NCBI RefSeq assembly: GCF_902506165.1
Contig: NZ_LR733817.1
Location: 1,038,255-1,102,254, forward strand
Direction: 5' to 3'
From: Bosea sp. 29B
GTDB taxonomy: Bacteria; Pseudomonadota; Alphaproteobacteria; Rhizobiales; Beijerinckiaceae
Length of the DNA stretch: 64,000 nucleotides
Below the pieces are notes generated by a model. The model was not told where the DNA came from, searched no databases, and was given only the letters and a program-made list of their open reading frames with translations. Below, piece after piece: positions 41,893-50,839 of the stretch (within the stretch, counting starts at the first letter, position 1; each line of letters opens with the position of its first letter). The position numbers and the translations under genes are program-made.

Positions 41893-43572
41893 TTAGATGC
41901 TGAGATCGACGCCGCCGAGACGGCTGGCGTTGCGCGGCAGGGTCGCGACATCGGTGACGAGCGCGCTGTCTTCGGAGGCCTGGACCCAGGTGCGGCGGCC
42001 GCGCGGCGTCTCGTCGCCCTGCTGCTGGCGCCCGCCCGCCTGCTGGCCGCCCGGATCGCGCAGGCTGAGGTCGATTCCGCCTTCGGACGGCTTCAGGCCG
42101 GCCTGCTCGAAGGCGCGTTCCAGCGTCCGGGCATCGCGCTGCAGCATATGCAGCGTCTCGACCCGGTCGACGGTCAGCTTGGCGCTGACATCGCCCTTGT
42201 CGGAGATTTCCAGGCTGACGTCGATGCGCCCGAGCTCGGCCGGATCGAGCCTGATGTCGAAGCGCCTGTTGCCGGCGAGCGCCTTCGCGCCGATCTCGAT
42301 CGGCACGACATGCAGCGGCGTCGGCCGCCCGGCCTCGCCGGAAGTCATCTTGTGGGCCGCCTCGGCCTGGGCACGGGCCGTCGCCTGGGCCGCGGCGTCG
42401 AGCTCGGTCAATGGCGCCTGCGGCGCGGTCAAACTCTGCGGCCCGGCCGCGAGAATCGCCTGCGGGCTCAAGGGCGCGCTTGCCTGCTGCGCGCCGCTGG
42501 TGGCTTCGGTCGACGCAGCCTGCGTCGTCTGCCCGGTGGCCGCAGGCGCAGCGGCGCTGTCGGCAGCCTTGGTATCGCCCGTCGCCTTCGTATCGCTGCC
42601 AGCGGCGCTCGCAGCGACCTTGCCGGTCTCGCTATCGTCCTTGGCTGCGGCCTGCGCCTCGCCCGACTTGGTCTCAGCCGTCTTCGCCGCGCCTTGCTCC
42701 GCGCCGCCGGACTTGGCTTCGCCCGATTTGCCGTCAGTCTTGGCTTCGGTACCGGCAGCCGGAAGCTGCGGCTTCAGCCCCGCCTTGATGTCGGCAGCGG
42801 CGGCCTCGCCGCCCGCGCTCGCCTGGCCGTCGGCCTTCGCCGGCAGAACTGGCGGGACCGGCACGGCGATGGCCTCGCCGGTTGCCTGCGCCGTCGTAGC
42901 CCCGGTCGCACCAGCCGCCGTCACGGCCTTGCCGTCCTCAGTGGTCACGCCTTCCGGCTTTGCTGGCACGCCGCCCTGGAGCGCGGCTGCCGCGAGCGCG
43001 AGGAATTCTGCGGCGATCGCAGGCGGCGGCACGGGCTGCATCACCGCACCTGCGGCGGCCTGCTCGTCCGGCGTGCCCTTCCCGATCACCGGCGCTCCGT
43101 CGAGGGCAGCGGCCAACGCGGCCTTGCGCTCCTCGACCGTCTTGCCTCCGGCTGGCTTGTCGCCGGCAGCTGTCTCGCTCGTCTTGGTCTCGCTCGCCGA
43201 GGCGTCCTTCACCTCAGCCTTGTCTGTGCCAGCCTCCGCCTTGGTCTTGTCGGATGTCTCGCTGGCGTCCGCAGTCTTCCTGTCCTTGCCGGTATCGTCG
43301 GCACGGGTCGACGACCTGGCATCAGCCGCGCTCGTCTTGCGGGCGCCATCGTCCGGCTTCGCCTGATCGCGCATGCCGGCCTCATCGCGGGCGTTGCGGT
43401 CATCATCGAGACGCGCGCGGGGACGATCGTCATCCAGCCGCGGACGCGGCCGGTCCGCCGGCTCGGGCGGCAGGGTGAAAGCCTGTTCCGAGGCGTCCCG
43501 CTCGGGGCCGCGGCGGCTCGGAAACGTGATCTCAGGCAGCGCAGAGGAACGCGAAACCGGCGCAGCTGACAT
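41893..43572 (-). CDS. fliK: Flagellar hook-length control protein FliK
   Basis: A 559-residue protein. Residues 1-380 are low-complexity Ala/Asp/Lys/Thr-rich sequence (repeats such as TKAEAGTDKAEVKDAS and GEAKSGGAEQGA), the flexible ruler. The C-terminal Flg_hook domain shows IRLDPAELGRIDVSLEISD, GDVSAKLTVDRVETLHMLQR and QAGLKPSEGGIDLSLRDPGG. FliK measures hook length and switches export specificity. Its length of disordered sequence is typical of alphaproteobacterial FliK. A sigma-54 promoter lies 48-63 bp upstream. Confidence 0.9.
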   Translation of the reverse strand: MSAAPVSRSSALPEITFPSRRGPERDASEQAFTLPPEPADRPRPRLDDDRPRARLDDDRNARDEAGMRDQAKPDDGARKTSAADARSSTRADDTGKDRKTADASETSDKTKAEAGTDKAEVKDASASETKTSETAAGDKPAGGKTVEERKAALAAALDGAPVIGKGTPDEQAAAGAVMQPVPPPAIAAEFLALAAAALQGGVPAKPEGVTTEDGKAVTAAGATGATTAQATGEAIAVPVPPVLPAKADGQASAGGEAAAADIKAGLKPQLPAAGTEAKTDGKSGEAKSGGAEQGAAKTAETKSGEAQAAAKDDSETGKVAASAAGSDTKATGDTKAADSAAAPAATGQTTQAASTEATSGAQQASAPLSPQAILAAGPQSLTAPQAPLTELDAAAQATARAQAEAAHKMTSGEAGRPTPLHVVPIEIGAKALAGNRRFDIRLDPAELGRIDVSLEISDKGDVSAKLTVDRVETLHMLQRDARTLERAFEQAGLKPSEGGIDLSLRDPGGQQAGGRQQQGDETPRGRRTWVQASEDSALVTDVATLPRNASRLGGVDLSI

Positions 43573-43619
43573 GGGTACTCTCCGGAACGGAACCGTGACG
43601 ATGTGGCCGCCGCTCTCCC

Positions 43620-43635
43620 AGCAAGAGGTGAGCCA
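43620..43635 (-). promoter_or_regulatory. Sigma-54 (-24/-12) promoter of fliK-flgD
   Basis: On the minus strand the sequence reads TGGCTC-ACCTC-TTGCT, with the invariant GG and GC exactly 10 bases apart. It is 48 bp upstream of the fliK ATG. FlbD, encoded in the same cluster, is a sigma-54 activator with an intact GAFTGA loop. Confidence 0.7.
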
Positions 43636-43821
43636 ACCAGAAAATCGTTATAATTCAATAGCTTGATTGAATCGACTGCACCCCGAACCCGGCAGGAATG
43701 ACGTCATCGGACGGCACCACTCGGCAGGAATTGCCGGCCGGATGCTGGCCGGCATCTGTCAAAACCGCTATAGAGCGCCCAAATCCTCGGGCTCTCCAGC
43801 TCGAACCCGCCCGGAACCCTG

Positions 43822-45006
43822 ATGACCGTTTCGCTCAACTCGCTCGACATCGCCAAGCCGCCCGCGGCGACACGCGTCGTCGCGGCCATGTCGGGCGGCG
43901 TCGATTCCTCAGTGGTGGCGGCGCTGCTGAAGCGCCAGGGCTATGACGTCGTCGGCGTCACCCTGCAGCTCTACGACCATGGCGAAGCCGTGCATCGCGC
44001 CGGCGCCTGCTGCGCCGGCCAGGACATCCACGACGCCCGCCGCGTCGCCGAGGCGATCGGCATCCCGCATTACGTGCTCGACTATGAGAGCCGCTTCCGC
44101 GACGCGGTGATCGAGCGCTTCGCTGAAAGCTATCTCGCCGGTGAGACGCCGATCCCTTGCGTCGAGTGCAATCGCACCGTGAAGTTCCGCGACCTGCTCG
44201 GCCTCGCCCGCGAGCTCGGGGCCGATGCGCTCGCCACCGGCCATTATGTCGCCAGCCGCGATCTCGGCACCGGCCATCGCGGCCTCTTTCGTGCCGCCGA
44301 CGAGAGCCGCGACCAGAGCTATTTCCTCTATGCCACCACACAGGAGCAGCTCGATTTGCTGCGCTTCCCGCTCGGCGGCCTCGACAAAGTCCAGACCCGG
44401 GCGCTCGCCGCCGAATTCGGCCTCGCCATCGCCGACAAGCCCGACAGCCAGGACATCTGCTTCGTGCCGAACGGCCGCTATGCCGAAGTGATCGAGCGCC
44501 TGAAGCCGGGCGCCGCCCGCCCCGGCGCCATCGTCCACCTCGACGGCCGCGTGCTCGGCGAGCACGAGGGCGTGCTGCGCTACACGGTTGGCCAGCGCAA
44601 GGGCCTCGGCATCAGCAGCGCCGAACCGCTCTATGTCGTCGCGCTCGACGCCGAGAACGCGCATGTCATCGTCGGCCCGCGCGAGGCCTTGAGCGTCAGC
44701 CGCGTCGACTTGCGTGATCTCAACTGGATCGGCGACTTCGCGCTCGCCGAGCTGCCGCCCGAGGGCATCGAGGTCGCGGTCCGCGTCCGCTCGACCAGAG
44801 CCCCGCGCGAGGCCCGCCTGCTCGTCGACGACAAGGGCGTGCATGTCCTGCTGGCGCAGGGCGAGGAGGGCGTCTCGCCCGGCCAGGCCTGCGTGATCTA
44901 CGACCATGCCGGCAGCGGAGCCCGCGTGCTCGGCGGCGGCGTCATCATGGCCAACCGGGCGCCTCGCCCGGCGCCGCAGCCCGAGCCCGCCTACGCCATC
45001 TCATGA
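43822..45006 (+). CDS. mnmA: tRNA 2-thiouridine(34) synthase MnmA
   Basis: A 394-residue MnmA. The ATP pyrophosphatase loop is SGGVDSS (24-30). The catalytic cysteines are in IPCVECN (first) and DICFVPNG (second). Family signatures include [19 protein letters not shown] and [11 protein letters not shown]. MnmA thiolates U34 of Lys, Glu and Gln tRNAs. The N-terminal 18 residues are a short lineage-specific extension. The start overlaps nothing; the stop overlaps the methyltransferase start by 4 bp. Confidence 0.95.
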   Translation: MTVSLNSLDIAKPPAATRVVAAMSGGVDSSVVAALLKRQGYDVVGVTLQLYDHGEAVHRAGACCAGQDIHDARRVAEAIGIPHYVLDYESRFRDAVIERFAESYLAGETPIPCVECNRTVKFRDLLGLARELGADALATGHYVASRDLGTGHRGLFRAADESRDQSYFLYATTQEQLDLLRFPLGGLDKVQTRALAAEFGLAIADKPDSQDICFVPNGRYAEVIERLKPGAARPGAIVHLDGRVLGEHEGVLRYTVGQRKGLGISSAEPLYVVALDAENAHVIVGPREALSVSRVDLRDLNWIGDFALAELPPEGIEVAVRVRSTRAPREARLLVDDKGVHVLLAQGEEGVSPGQACVIYDHAGSGARVLGGGVIMANRAPRPAPQPEPAYAIS

Positions 45007-45632
45007 CGACGACGAACGGTCTCGACGCGCAGAGGCGCGTCTATGCGGTCTGGGCGAAGTTCTACGACCGGATCTATCAGGGCCTGCTTGCCCGCGCCCA
45101 GCGCGAGGCGGTGGCGGCGGCCTGCGCCAGCGGCCGCGACATCCTCGAGATCGGCGTCGGCACCGGCCTGACCCTGCCCTATTTCGAGCGCGACAAGCAG
45201 GTCGTCGGCGCCGACCTCTCGCTCGACATGCTGCGCGTCGCCCGCGCCAAGGTGCTGAGCCAGAATCTCGACCATGTCCGCGGCCTGATGGTGATGGACG
45301 CCTGCCGGCTCGGCTTCGCCGACAACTCCTTCGACGCGGTCACCGCCCAGTTCGTCATCACCCTCGTGCCCGATCCCGAGCAGGCGCTCGCCGAGATGGA
45401 CCGGGTGCTGCGCCCGGGCGGCGAGATCGTCATCTCCAGCCGCCTGGTCGACGATGGCGGCTTCGCCGCGCCGTTCTGGAAGGCAGTCGCGCCGCTGGCC
45501 AGGGCGATCGGCTGGAGCAGCGATTTCAAGGTCTCGCGCCTGACCGGCTGGGCCGCCAGCACCGGCCGCTACGAGACCGTCCATGTCGGCCAGGGCTATT
45601 TCAAGGTGGTCAGGCTGAGGAAGCTGCGCTAA
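45003..45632 (+). CDS. pmtA: PmtA-type phospholipid N-methyltransferase / class I SAM methyltransferase
   Basis: A 209-residue methyltransferase: SAM motif [13 protein letters not shown] near residues 46-57, an acidic residue [11 protein letters not shown] in motif II, and [20 protein letters not shown] in motif IV. The start [20 protein letters not shown] matches the PmtA branch that makes phosphatidylcholine from phosphatidylethanolamine. The ATG overlaps the mnmA stop (ATGA). The general methyltransferase call is firm; the substrate assignment is by similarity. Confidence 0.8.
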   Translation: MTTTNGLDAQRRVYAVWAKFYDRIYQGLLARAQREAVAAACASGRDILEIGVGTGLTLPYFERDKQVVGADLSLDMLRVARAKVLSQNLDHVRGLMVMDACRLGFADNSFDAVTAQFVITLVPDPEQALAEMDRVLRPGGEIVISSRLVDDGGFAAPFWKAVAPLARAIGWSSDFKVSRLTGWAASTGRYETVHVGQGYFKVVRLRKLR

Positions 45633-45648
45633 ACCGCGTCATCAAGGC

Positions 45649-45678
45649 TTGACGCCGGCGCCCCCCGCCCCCTATATC
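45649..45678 (+). promoter_or_regulatory. Likely promoter of the tRNA-Met gene
   Basis: TTGACG at 45649-45654 and TATATC at 45673-45678 are 18 bp apart and end 44 bp before the tRNA. They match the sigma-70 -35/-10 pattern and lie in the only gap upstream of the tRNA. Confidence 0.5.
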
Positions 45679-45722
45679 CGCGCCGTCGCGATTGACCGCC
45701 GTTCACGGTGCGTCGCCATCGG

Positions 45723-45799
45723 GGCGGGGTAGCTCAGCTGGTTAGAGCAGCGGAATCATAATCCGCGTGTCGGGGGTTCGAGTCCCTCTCCCGCTACCA
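45723..45799 (+). tRNA. tRNA-Met (CAT), elongator type; integration site
   Basis: A 77-nt cloverleaf: acceptor stem GGCGGGG/TCCCGCT with two G-T pairs, D-arm GCTCAGCTGGTTAGAGC, anticodon stem GCGGA/TCCGC with loop ATCATAA (anticodon CAT), T-arm GGGGG-TTCGAGT-CCCTC and encoded CCA. A CAT anticodon could also be a lysidine-type tRNA-Ile; the overall sequence looks like elongator tRNA-Met. The adjacent recombinase gene ends inside the anticodon loop on the opposite strand. Confidence 0.93.
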
Positions 45800-47381
45800 T
45801 CAAATTCCCCCGTCCCCCCCCAACGCGGCGGGTCGGAAAATGGTCGCCGCCAACCAGCTTCGTCAGGTGGCCCTCTATCGATATCTCCGGAGCTTCCCCG
45901 ACTCGCGCCGGGTGAACCGTCACGGTCGCGATCAGATCGCGCAGGGAGGTTTTTGATTCGGCGCCGAACGCGCTGCCGGCCCTGATCGTCTGCGCCAGCG
46001 CCTCGATCGCTGCCAGATAGTGCTTAACGGCGGCCGGGTGCAAGGTGACCAGTTTCGGGGGCTCGTCGAGCCCCGCGAGCTCGTCCTGCAGACGCTTTTT
46101 CTCTGCGCGAAGTCGCGGCAGCTCGCGGGCTGATTCCTCCTCGTCGATGATCCCGTCGATATAGCCGCGATAGACCCGATCATAGGCCCGCTCGGCTGCC
46201 GCCAATCGCCTCTCCGCCTGTGCGCGTTGATTGATCGCGTCCGCCGCCAGCCGTAGGCGCTCGTCGTTATAGGCCTTCACATAGAGAGCGATGGCCTCGC
46301 TCTGGCCGAGCTGCTGCTTCAGTCCGCCGACGACGGCCGCCTCGACATCCTCGAGACAATAGGCGCGACCATCTGAACAGCTCCTCGCCTCGATCGCCTG
46401 CGTGCAGCGGATGCGCGTGCGGTTCCTGCGCCGATCCTTGATCGACATGCCGGCGCCGCATGCTCCGCAGCGCAGCAGCCCGGAGAGTAGGTGCCGCGGC
46501 GCGGCGCGATCGCGCGGGCTTTTCTCGACCCGCTTGCCCCGGCGCTGCTGAACCGCCTGATAAGAAGCGCGATCGACTATCGCCAGCTCCGGCGCATCCT
46601 GCTCCTGCCAGTCACCCTCGCCGTTGACGCGTGAGATGCGCTTGCCTGTCGCCGGGTCCTTGACCATGCGCACCCGGTTCCAGACGCGCTTGCCGGCATA
46701 GATCGGGTTGAGCAGCAGACCGTGCCCACGCTTTCGGTTGCCGTTGATCGTGATCGCGGTCCAGAAGCGCCCGCGCGGCGGCGGCACACCCTCCTGGTTG
46801 AGCCGCCCGGCGATGGTGCGCGCCGAATCACCGGAAAGATACTCGGCGAAGATCCGGCGGATGATCGCGGCTTCCGTCTCGACGATCTCCAGCTTGCCGG
46901 GCTGGCCTGGAACCGGCCGATAGCCATAAGCCCGGCCGCCAGCGCTGCGGCCGTCGCGAACGACGCCGGCGAGGCCGCGTCGAACCTTCTGAGCCAGCCC
47001 CTTCAGGAACAGTGCCGACATCGTGCCCTTGAGCCCGATATGCATCTCGCTGATCTCGCCGTCGGCGACGGTGACGAGCTTCACGCCGGCGAACTGCGCG
47101 GTCTCATAGAGCCGGGCGATATCGGCGAGATTGCGCGAGAGCCGGTCGAGATCCTCGGTCAGGATCACATCGAACTGCCCGGCAAGCGCGAGGCCGATCA
47201 GCCGCTGATAGTCCGGCCGGCCATGGATCGAGGCTCCCGATGCGGCGCGGTCGGCGAATATGTCAGTGACGCTCAGGTCCTGGCGAGCCGCGTAGGCGTG
47301 GCAAAGCGCGAGCTGGTCCTCGACCGAGCGGTCACTTTGCAGATCGGTCGAGAACCGGGCGTAGAGGGCCGCGCGTGTCAT
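45756..47381 (-). CDS. Large serine recombinase (integrase)
   Basis: A 541-residue serine recombinase from ATG 47381. Resolvase domain: ALYARFSTDLQSDRSVEDQL with catalytic Ser in YARFST, the arginines in ASGASIHGRPDYQRL and the LDRLSRN segment. Recombinase domain: YGYRPVPGQPGKLEIVETEA. Zinc-ribbon: SGLLRCGACGAGMS with later C residues in IRCTQAIEARSC. A long coiled coil spans about 365-460. The last 15 or so codons (MVAGEGLEPPTRGL) are antisense to the 3' half of the tRNA, so the coding end is created by the attachment site. Confidence 0.9.
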   Translation of the reverse strand: MTRAALYARFSTDLQSDRSVEDQLALCHAYAARQDLSVTDIFADRAASGASIHGRPDYQRLIGLALAGQFDVILTEDLDRLSRNLADIARLYETAQFAGVKLVTVADGEISEMHIGLKGTMSALFLKGLAQKVRRGLAGVVRDGRSAGGRAYGYRPVPGQPGKLEIVETEAAIIRRIFAEYLSGDSARTIAGRLNQEGVPPPRGRFWTAITINGNRKRGHGLLLNPIYAGKRVWNRVRMVKDPATGKRISRVNGEGDWQEQDAPELAIVDRASYQAVQQRRGKRVEKSPRDRAAPRHLLSGLLRCGACGAGMSIKDRRRNRTRIRCTQAIEARSCSDGRAYCLEDVEAAVVGGLKQQLGQSEAIALYVKAYNDERLRLAADAINQRAQAERRLAAAERAYDRVYRGYIDGIIDEEESARELPRLRAEKKRLQDELAGLDEPPKLVTLHPAAVKHYLAAIEALAQTIRAGSAFGAESKTSLRDLIATVTVHPARVGEAPEISIEGHLTKLVGGDHFPTRRVGGGRGNLMVAGEGLEPPTRGL

Positions 47382-47505
47382 AGTCCATCCTGATGCCGGT
47401 GGCGGCGGCATGATCGCGGCGGGCCGCCTCGCGCGCAAGCGCTTCGACCAGCCGGGCAATGGCAGGGTCGAGAGCCTGCGGCGGCTTGGCGGCGGCGCGC
47501 GGCAT
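47332..47505 (-). CDS. Small protein upstream of and overlapping the recombinase gene
   Basis: A 57-residue frame from ATG 47505: an Ala/Arg-rich helical protein (PPQALDPAIARLVEALAREA) ending PLRPVLDRSAK. It overlaps the start of the recombinase by 50 bp in another frame. Its ATG overlaps the stop of an 8-codon frame (TGATG), which in turn starts at the stop of the upstream gene, a chain typical of phage operons. Third positions are GC-rich. I recall similar short frames next to serine recombinases in Hyphomicrobiales; possibly a recombination accessory (inference). Confidence 0.6.
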   Translation of the reverse strand: MPRAAAKPPQALDPAIARLVEALAREAARRDHAAATGIRMDYDTRGPLRPVLDRSAK

Positions 47506-47530
47506 CAGATCTCGTTAACGCCGCCGGCCA

Positions 47531-48016
47531 TCAGTGCACGCCTTTCCGATGATGCTGCTCCCGGCTGCCCTGGGTGATCCGCCAGGACAGCATCACGGCG
47601 TAGGATGTCTGCGCCTGTTCGATCAGGCGGGCGCGCTCCAGCCGGCGGCATGCGGTCAGGATCCGCCTGGTGGTGAGGTCGCGCCAGCCCGGCCGCGTGG
47701 CGACGATGCCGCGGATGACAGCGGTGATCGCCACGTCGCGCTGGGCCAGCACTGCGAGCACGGCCGCGTCGAGATCGGCGCGGCATATCGCTTTGCCGAG
47801 CGCGCGATGCGCCGTGATCAGTCCTTGATCGACGCCCGTCAGCGCGCGACAGGTCGGCCGGGTCGCCGCGCCGGCGCCTTCATAGCCGAGGGCCACCCAG
47901 CCACCTGCGCTCCAGCGCAGCAGAAATAGATTGCCGGCACCGTCGCGGCCGAGGAAATCGCCGGGGGCGCCGGAAGGCGGCAGGCCCTTGGCGAGATCGG
48001 TCGAGAGCGGGTTCAT
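47531..48016 (-). CDS. Hypothetical phage-type protein
   Basis: A 161-residue protein from ATG 48016, overlapping the upstream stop by 4 bp. The N-terminal half has strand-like sequence (GNLFLLRWSAGGWVALGYEG). The C-terminal half is helical with a possible winged-helix pattern (TTRRILTACRRLERARLIEQ). The ending is His/Arg-rich. No family recognised. It is the last large gene before the recombinase unit of the leftward operon. Confidence 0.6.
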   Translation of the reverse strand: MNPLSTDLAKGLPPSGAPGDFLGRDGAGNLFLLRWSAGGWVALGYEGAGAATRPTCRALTGVDQGLITAHRALGKAICRADLDAAVLAVLAQRDVAITAVIRGIVATRPGWRDLTTRRILTACRRLERARLIEQAQTSYAVMLSWRITQGSREQHHRKGVH

Positions 48017-48366
48017 TGCACCGCCTCGGCCGAGTCGTCGGCGAAGTCGATCTCGGCCCGGCTCCGCATGATGCTGGCCATCAGGTCGGCCGGCGGATCG
48101 GGCATCTCGGTCATGAGCTTGAGCGCATGCTCGAGCGCAGAATCGGCCAGCGCCACCCAATGCACCAGGCCGAAGTCGCAGGCGCCGAGGTCAATGGTAA
48201 AATCATAGCAGTCGGGCGGGATATCCAGCGTGCCGACGACGATGCCGGCCTGTGGATTATCCCGCCGCAACTCGGCGAATTCAGCGAGCAGCTTGCGCTC
48301 TTCGGTGACGTCGCGGGCCGCACGATTGGCGACCATGCGGTCGAGCAGGTCTCTCAGCCTCGCCAT
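48013..48366 (-). CDS. Hypothetical protein
   Basis: A 117-residue acidic protein from ATG 48366 with a strong ribosome-binding site (GGGAGGTAGCG); an in-frame ATG six codons upstream is weaker. The N-terminal helix (LRDLLDRMVANRAARDVTEE) is followed by CYDFTIDLGACDFGLVHWVA and a long helix with DLMASIMRSRAEIDFADD. I recognise no domain. It lies between the nuclease gene and the next gene, with a 4-bp overlap to the latter. Confidence 0.6.
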   Translation of the reverse strand: MARLRDLLDRMVANRAARDVTEERKLLAEFAELRRDNPQAGIVVGTLDIPPDCYDFTIDLGACDFGLVHWVALADSALEHALKLMTEMPDPPADLMASIMRSRAEIDFADDSAEAVQ

Positions 48367-48368
48367 CG

Positions 48369-48875
48369 CTACCTCCCGCACCAATAGGCGACGCGGCTCT
48401 GGCGGGCGGCCGGGCCGGTGGCCCAGGCGAGCGCCTTACCCTCGGCGACCAGCACGTCGCCAAGGTCCCGCCCGCCGGCGGAGAGCCGCGCCAGGGTGCG
48501 GCGATAGCGGTCCTGGCAGCGCCCGGAGGCTTCGCAGCGGGTGACCTCGACCTTGCCGCCGCGGATCACCTCGGCAAGCCGCTCCTTGGCGCGATAGCCG
48601 GCGACCGCTTCCGCCTCACAGCGGGCGCCCCTGGTCTCCGGCGCGTCGATGTTGAGGATCCGGATGCGCTCGCCGCCCGGCAGGGCGACGGTGTCGCCGT
48701 CGATGATGACGATGCGGTCGCCGTCGACCTCCTCCGCCCTGACCAGCACGATACCGAAAAGCAGGGTGAAGACGCCGGCGACGGCCGCCCCCAGACCGTA
48801 TTGCAGCAGGCGGGCGCGGCGCAGCTCGCGGCGATACTCGCCGCTGCCGGCCCAATCATTCGGATTGCGGGTCAT
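48369..48875 (-). CDS. Membrane-anchored thermonuclease (SNase)-like protein
   Basis: A 168-residue protein from ATG 48875. There is one membrane helix (about 27-46), then the staphylococcal-nuclease OB fold: IIDGDTVALPGGERIRILNI, DAPETRGARCEAE with the catalytic Arg/Asp region, KVEVTRCEASGRCQDRYRRT and the LGDVLVAEGKALAW ending. Calcium and phosphate ligands (DAPETR, E in AEGK) appear present. It may act in the periplasm or at the inner membrane on incoming or host DNA. It overlaps the parB-like gene by 4 bp. Confidence 0.82.
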   Translation of the reverse strand: MTRNPNDWAGSGEYRRELRRARLLQYGLGAAVAGVFTLLFGIVLVRAEEVDGDRIVIIDGDTVALPGGERIRILNIDAPETRGARCEAEAVAGYRAKERLAEVIRGGKVEVTRCEASGRCQDRYRRTLARLSAGGRDLGDVLVAEGKALAWATGPAARQSRVAYWCGR

Positions 48876-50839
48876 TGGCTTGCCTCGGCCAAGTTCGTGT
48901 CGGACTGACAGGCGAGATCGATGATCGCCTCGCGGGTCGCACCGAAGGGGATGGTCACGTCGCGGGATTTCAGCAGGAAGCGCAGATCCGGAACCTTCAG
49001 TTTCGCATAGTAGGAGCGGACAGCTCCGGCCGTTGTCTGCGGGGCTTCCTGCTCCTGCTGCTCCCAGATCTGCAGCGCCGCCTCGGCAGCCGTCAGCGGT
49101 TCGGGTGCCGGCGCGGCGTCGATGCGCGACAGCGGGGCTGTCGCGTCGAAGGCCTCGCCGCGCAGCAGCGGCGGCAGCCAGCCCTGTTCGCCGGCGAGGC
49201 GGGCGGCATGCTCGGCCGCTTCCGCCCTGGTCAGCTTGGCCGCGGCAAGATTGGCGGCGCCGCATTCGGCCAGGGCCGCGAGTGCGAATTCCTTCGGCGC
49301 GGCGGCGAAATAGGCTGATGCGTCGAAGGCGGCGACCAGAGCCTTGCGGTGCGCCGCTGCCGGCAGAGCGCAGCGGAGGTCCTGCACCGCCGCCGGGTCG
49401 ATGCCGCGCGCGACCGCCTTGGCAGTAAAGTCGAGGCTGCGGGCAATGACGCGGGCGGCGAGGCTGGTCAGGCGCTCGGGCGGCAGCTGCAGGCAGGTGC
49501 GGAAGGCCTCGCTGAAAGCGGCGCCGCCATCCTCGACTTCTGGCCAGCCGAGGCTGGGCCCCTGGCGCAGGCCGTCATTGGACATGCGGATTGGCCCGCC
49601 GCGGCTGACCTGTGAGGCGATCAGCGCCGCAAAAGCGATGCGCGGTTCGCCGGCGAGGACATGGGCCGCCGCACTGGTCGCGGCGGTTGCGAGCGTATCC
49701 AGCACCGCGACGGGCAGCTTTGCCTGCTCGGCTTGCGTCGGCAGCTCGACCGTCTCCGGCAGTTCCGTCTGCGGCTCCGGGGCGCGCGTCGCCGCCTTCG
49801 TCAGCGCCGTGCGCTCCGGCTTGACGGCAGAAGGTTTCGGCAATGGCGCCTTAATGAAGCCGCGCAGGCTCCGGAGCTGGCCTTCCTCGCCGATCTCCAG
49901 CACCGCGACGGCCTTGGCCCGGTCTTCGGCGGAGAGTGACAGCCAAGCGGCTTGATCGGGATCCTCATCATAGTGGCCATCCGGTTCCGGCGGCTTCAGC
50001 AGGCGCTGCCAGGTGAAGCGGTCCCGTGCGGCGTCGCCATGCAGGACCTCGGCCCAGCCTTCGACCTCCTTCACCCGTTCCGCCTCATGGTCGAGAATGC
50101 CTTCGGCGAGGCGGCGCAGCAGCGCGCCGTCTGCGAAGTCGCGATGCTCGGCGAAGAGATCCGGCACCAATGCGCCGCCGGCTTCGGTATAGGCGTCGGC
50201 GCCGACGAAGCGTGCAAGCGGCGTCGTCGCGGGAACCGATTCCCTCGCGAAATGATCGCGGATGGCGAGCGGGCGCAGATCGTTCTGGCCTGCGCTCGCC
50301 AGATAGGCCGCCTGCTCGGCCGGCTCTGCCAGGGTGAAGGCGCGCGCCGCCTCAGCCGTGATCCGCCCGTCATGCCATGCGGCACGGATGGCGGGGTGAA
50401 GTCCGCCGAGCGCGAGGCGCTGCTGCGCCTGCCGGACGGTGATGCCGAAATGCGCCGCGATCTCGTCTGGCGTGCGTCCGCGCTCGGCCAGGGCGGCGAA
50501 GGCCTCGAATTCGACGACGGGATGCAGCGGCCTTGTGGTGACGTTCTCAGCGATCGAGATTTCATAGGCGTCGGCGTCATCGCCTTCCTCGAGCAGGATG
50601 ACGCGGACCTTCTCGGCCCGGACGCCTTCGTCGAAGAGCTCCCGGGCGCAGCGCATCCGGCGCCCGCCGGCGACGATCTCGGCCGTATCGTCGGGGCGAA
50701 GCCTGCCGATCAGCGGCTGCAGCACGCCGCGATGGGCGATCGACGCCTTCAACTCGGTGACGTCGTCATCGTTCTTACGGCAGTTCAGCGGCGACAGCAC
50801 GAGGTCGTGCGGCCAGAATTCGCGGATGTCACGATCCAT
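48872..50839 (-). CDS. ParB/RepB/Spo0J-family protein, phage type
   Basis: A 655-residue protein. The ParB N-domain spans about 1-110 (LSPLNCRKNDDDVTELKASI, LQPLIGRLRPDDTAEIVAGG, RRMRCARELFD, with ERSTATUS-like box). The helix-turn-helix KorB-type region follows (RTPDEIAAHFGITVRQAQQR). The remaining 450 residues are helical and Pro/Ala-rich, much longer than chromosomal ParB. There is no parA nearby, so a partition function is doubtful. Such large ParB-like proteins in phages may be nucleases or transcription regulators. It overlaps the next gene by 11 bp. Confidence 0.82.
   Translation of the reverse strand: MDRDIREFWPHDLVLSPLNCRKNDDDVTELKASIAHRGVLQPLIGRLRPDDTAEIVAGGRRMRCARELFDEGVRAEKVRVILLEEGDDADAYEISIAENVTTRPLHPVVEFEAFAALAERGRTPDEIAAHFGITVRQAQQRLALGGLHPAIRAAWHDGRITAEAARAFTLAEPAEQAAYLASAGQNDLRPLAIRDHFARESVPATTPLARFVGADAYTEAGGALVPDLFAEHRDFADGALLRRLAEGILDHEAERVKEVEGWAEVLHGDAARDRFTWQRLLKPPEPDGHYDEDPDQAAWLSLSAEDRAKAVAVLEIGEEGQLRSLRGFIKAPLPKPSAVKPERTALTKAATRAPEPQTELPETVELPTQAEQAKLPVAVLDTLATAATSAAAHVLAGEPRIAFAALIASQVSRGGPIRMSNDGLRQGPSLGWPEVEDGGAAFSEAFRTCLQLPPERLTSLAARVIARSLDFTAKAVARGIDPAAVQDLRCALPAAAHRKALVAAFDASAYFAAAPKEFALAALAECGAANLAAAKLTRAEAAEHAARLAGEQGWLPPLLRGEAFDATAPLSRIDAAPAPEPLTAAEAALQIWEQQEQEAPQTTAGAVRSYYAKLKVPDLRFLLKSRDVTIPFGATREAIIDLACQSDTNLAEASQ

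Noticed and set aside
48872..50839. Plasmid partition system (ParAB-parS) suggested by the ParB-like gene
   Set aside because: No ParA ATPase is adjacent and no parS-like repeats are visible; the protein is longer than partition ParB, so the simple call was not made.
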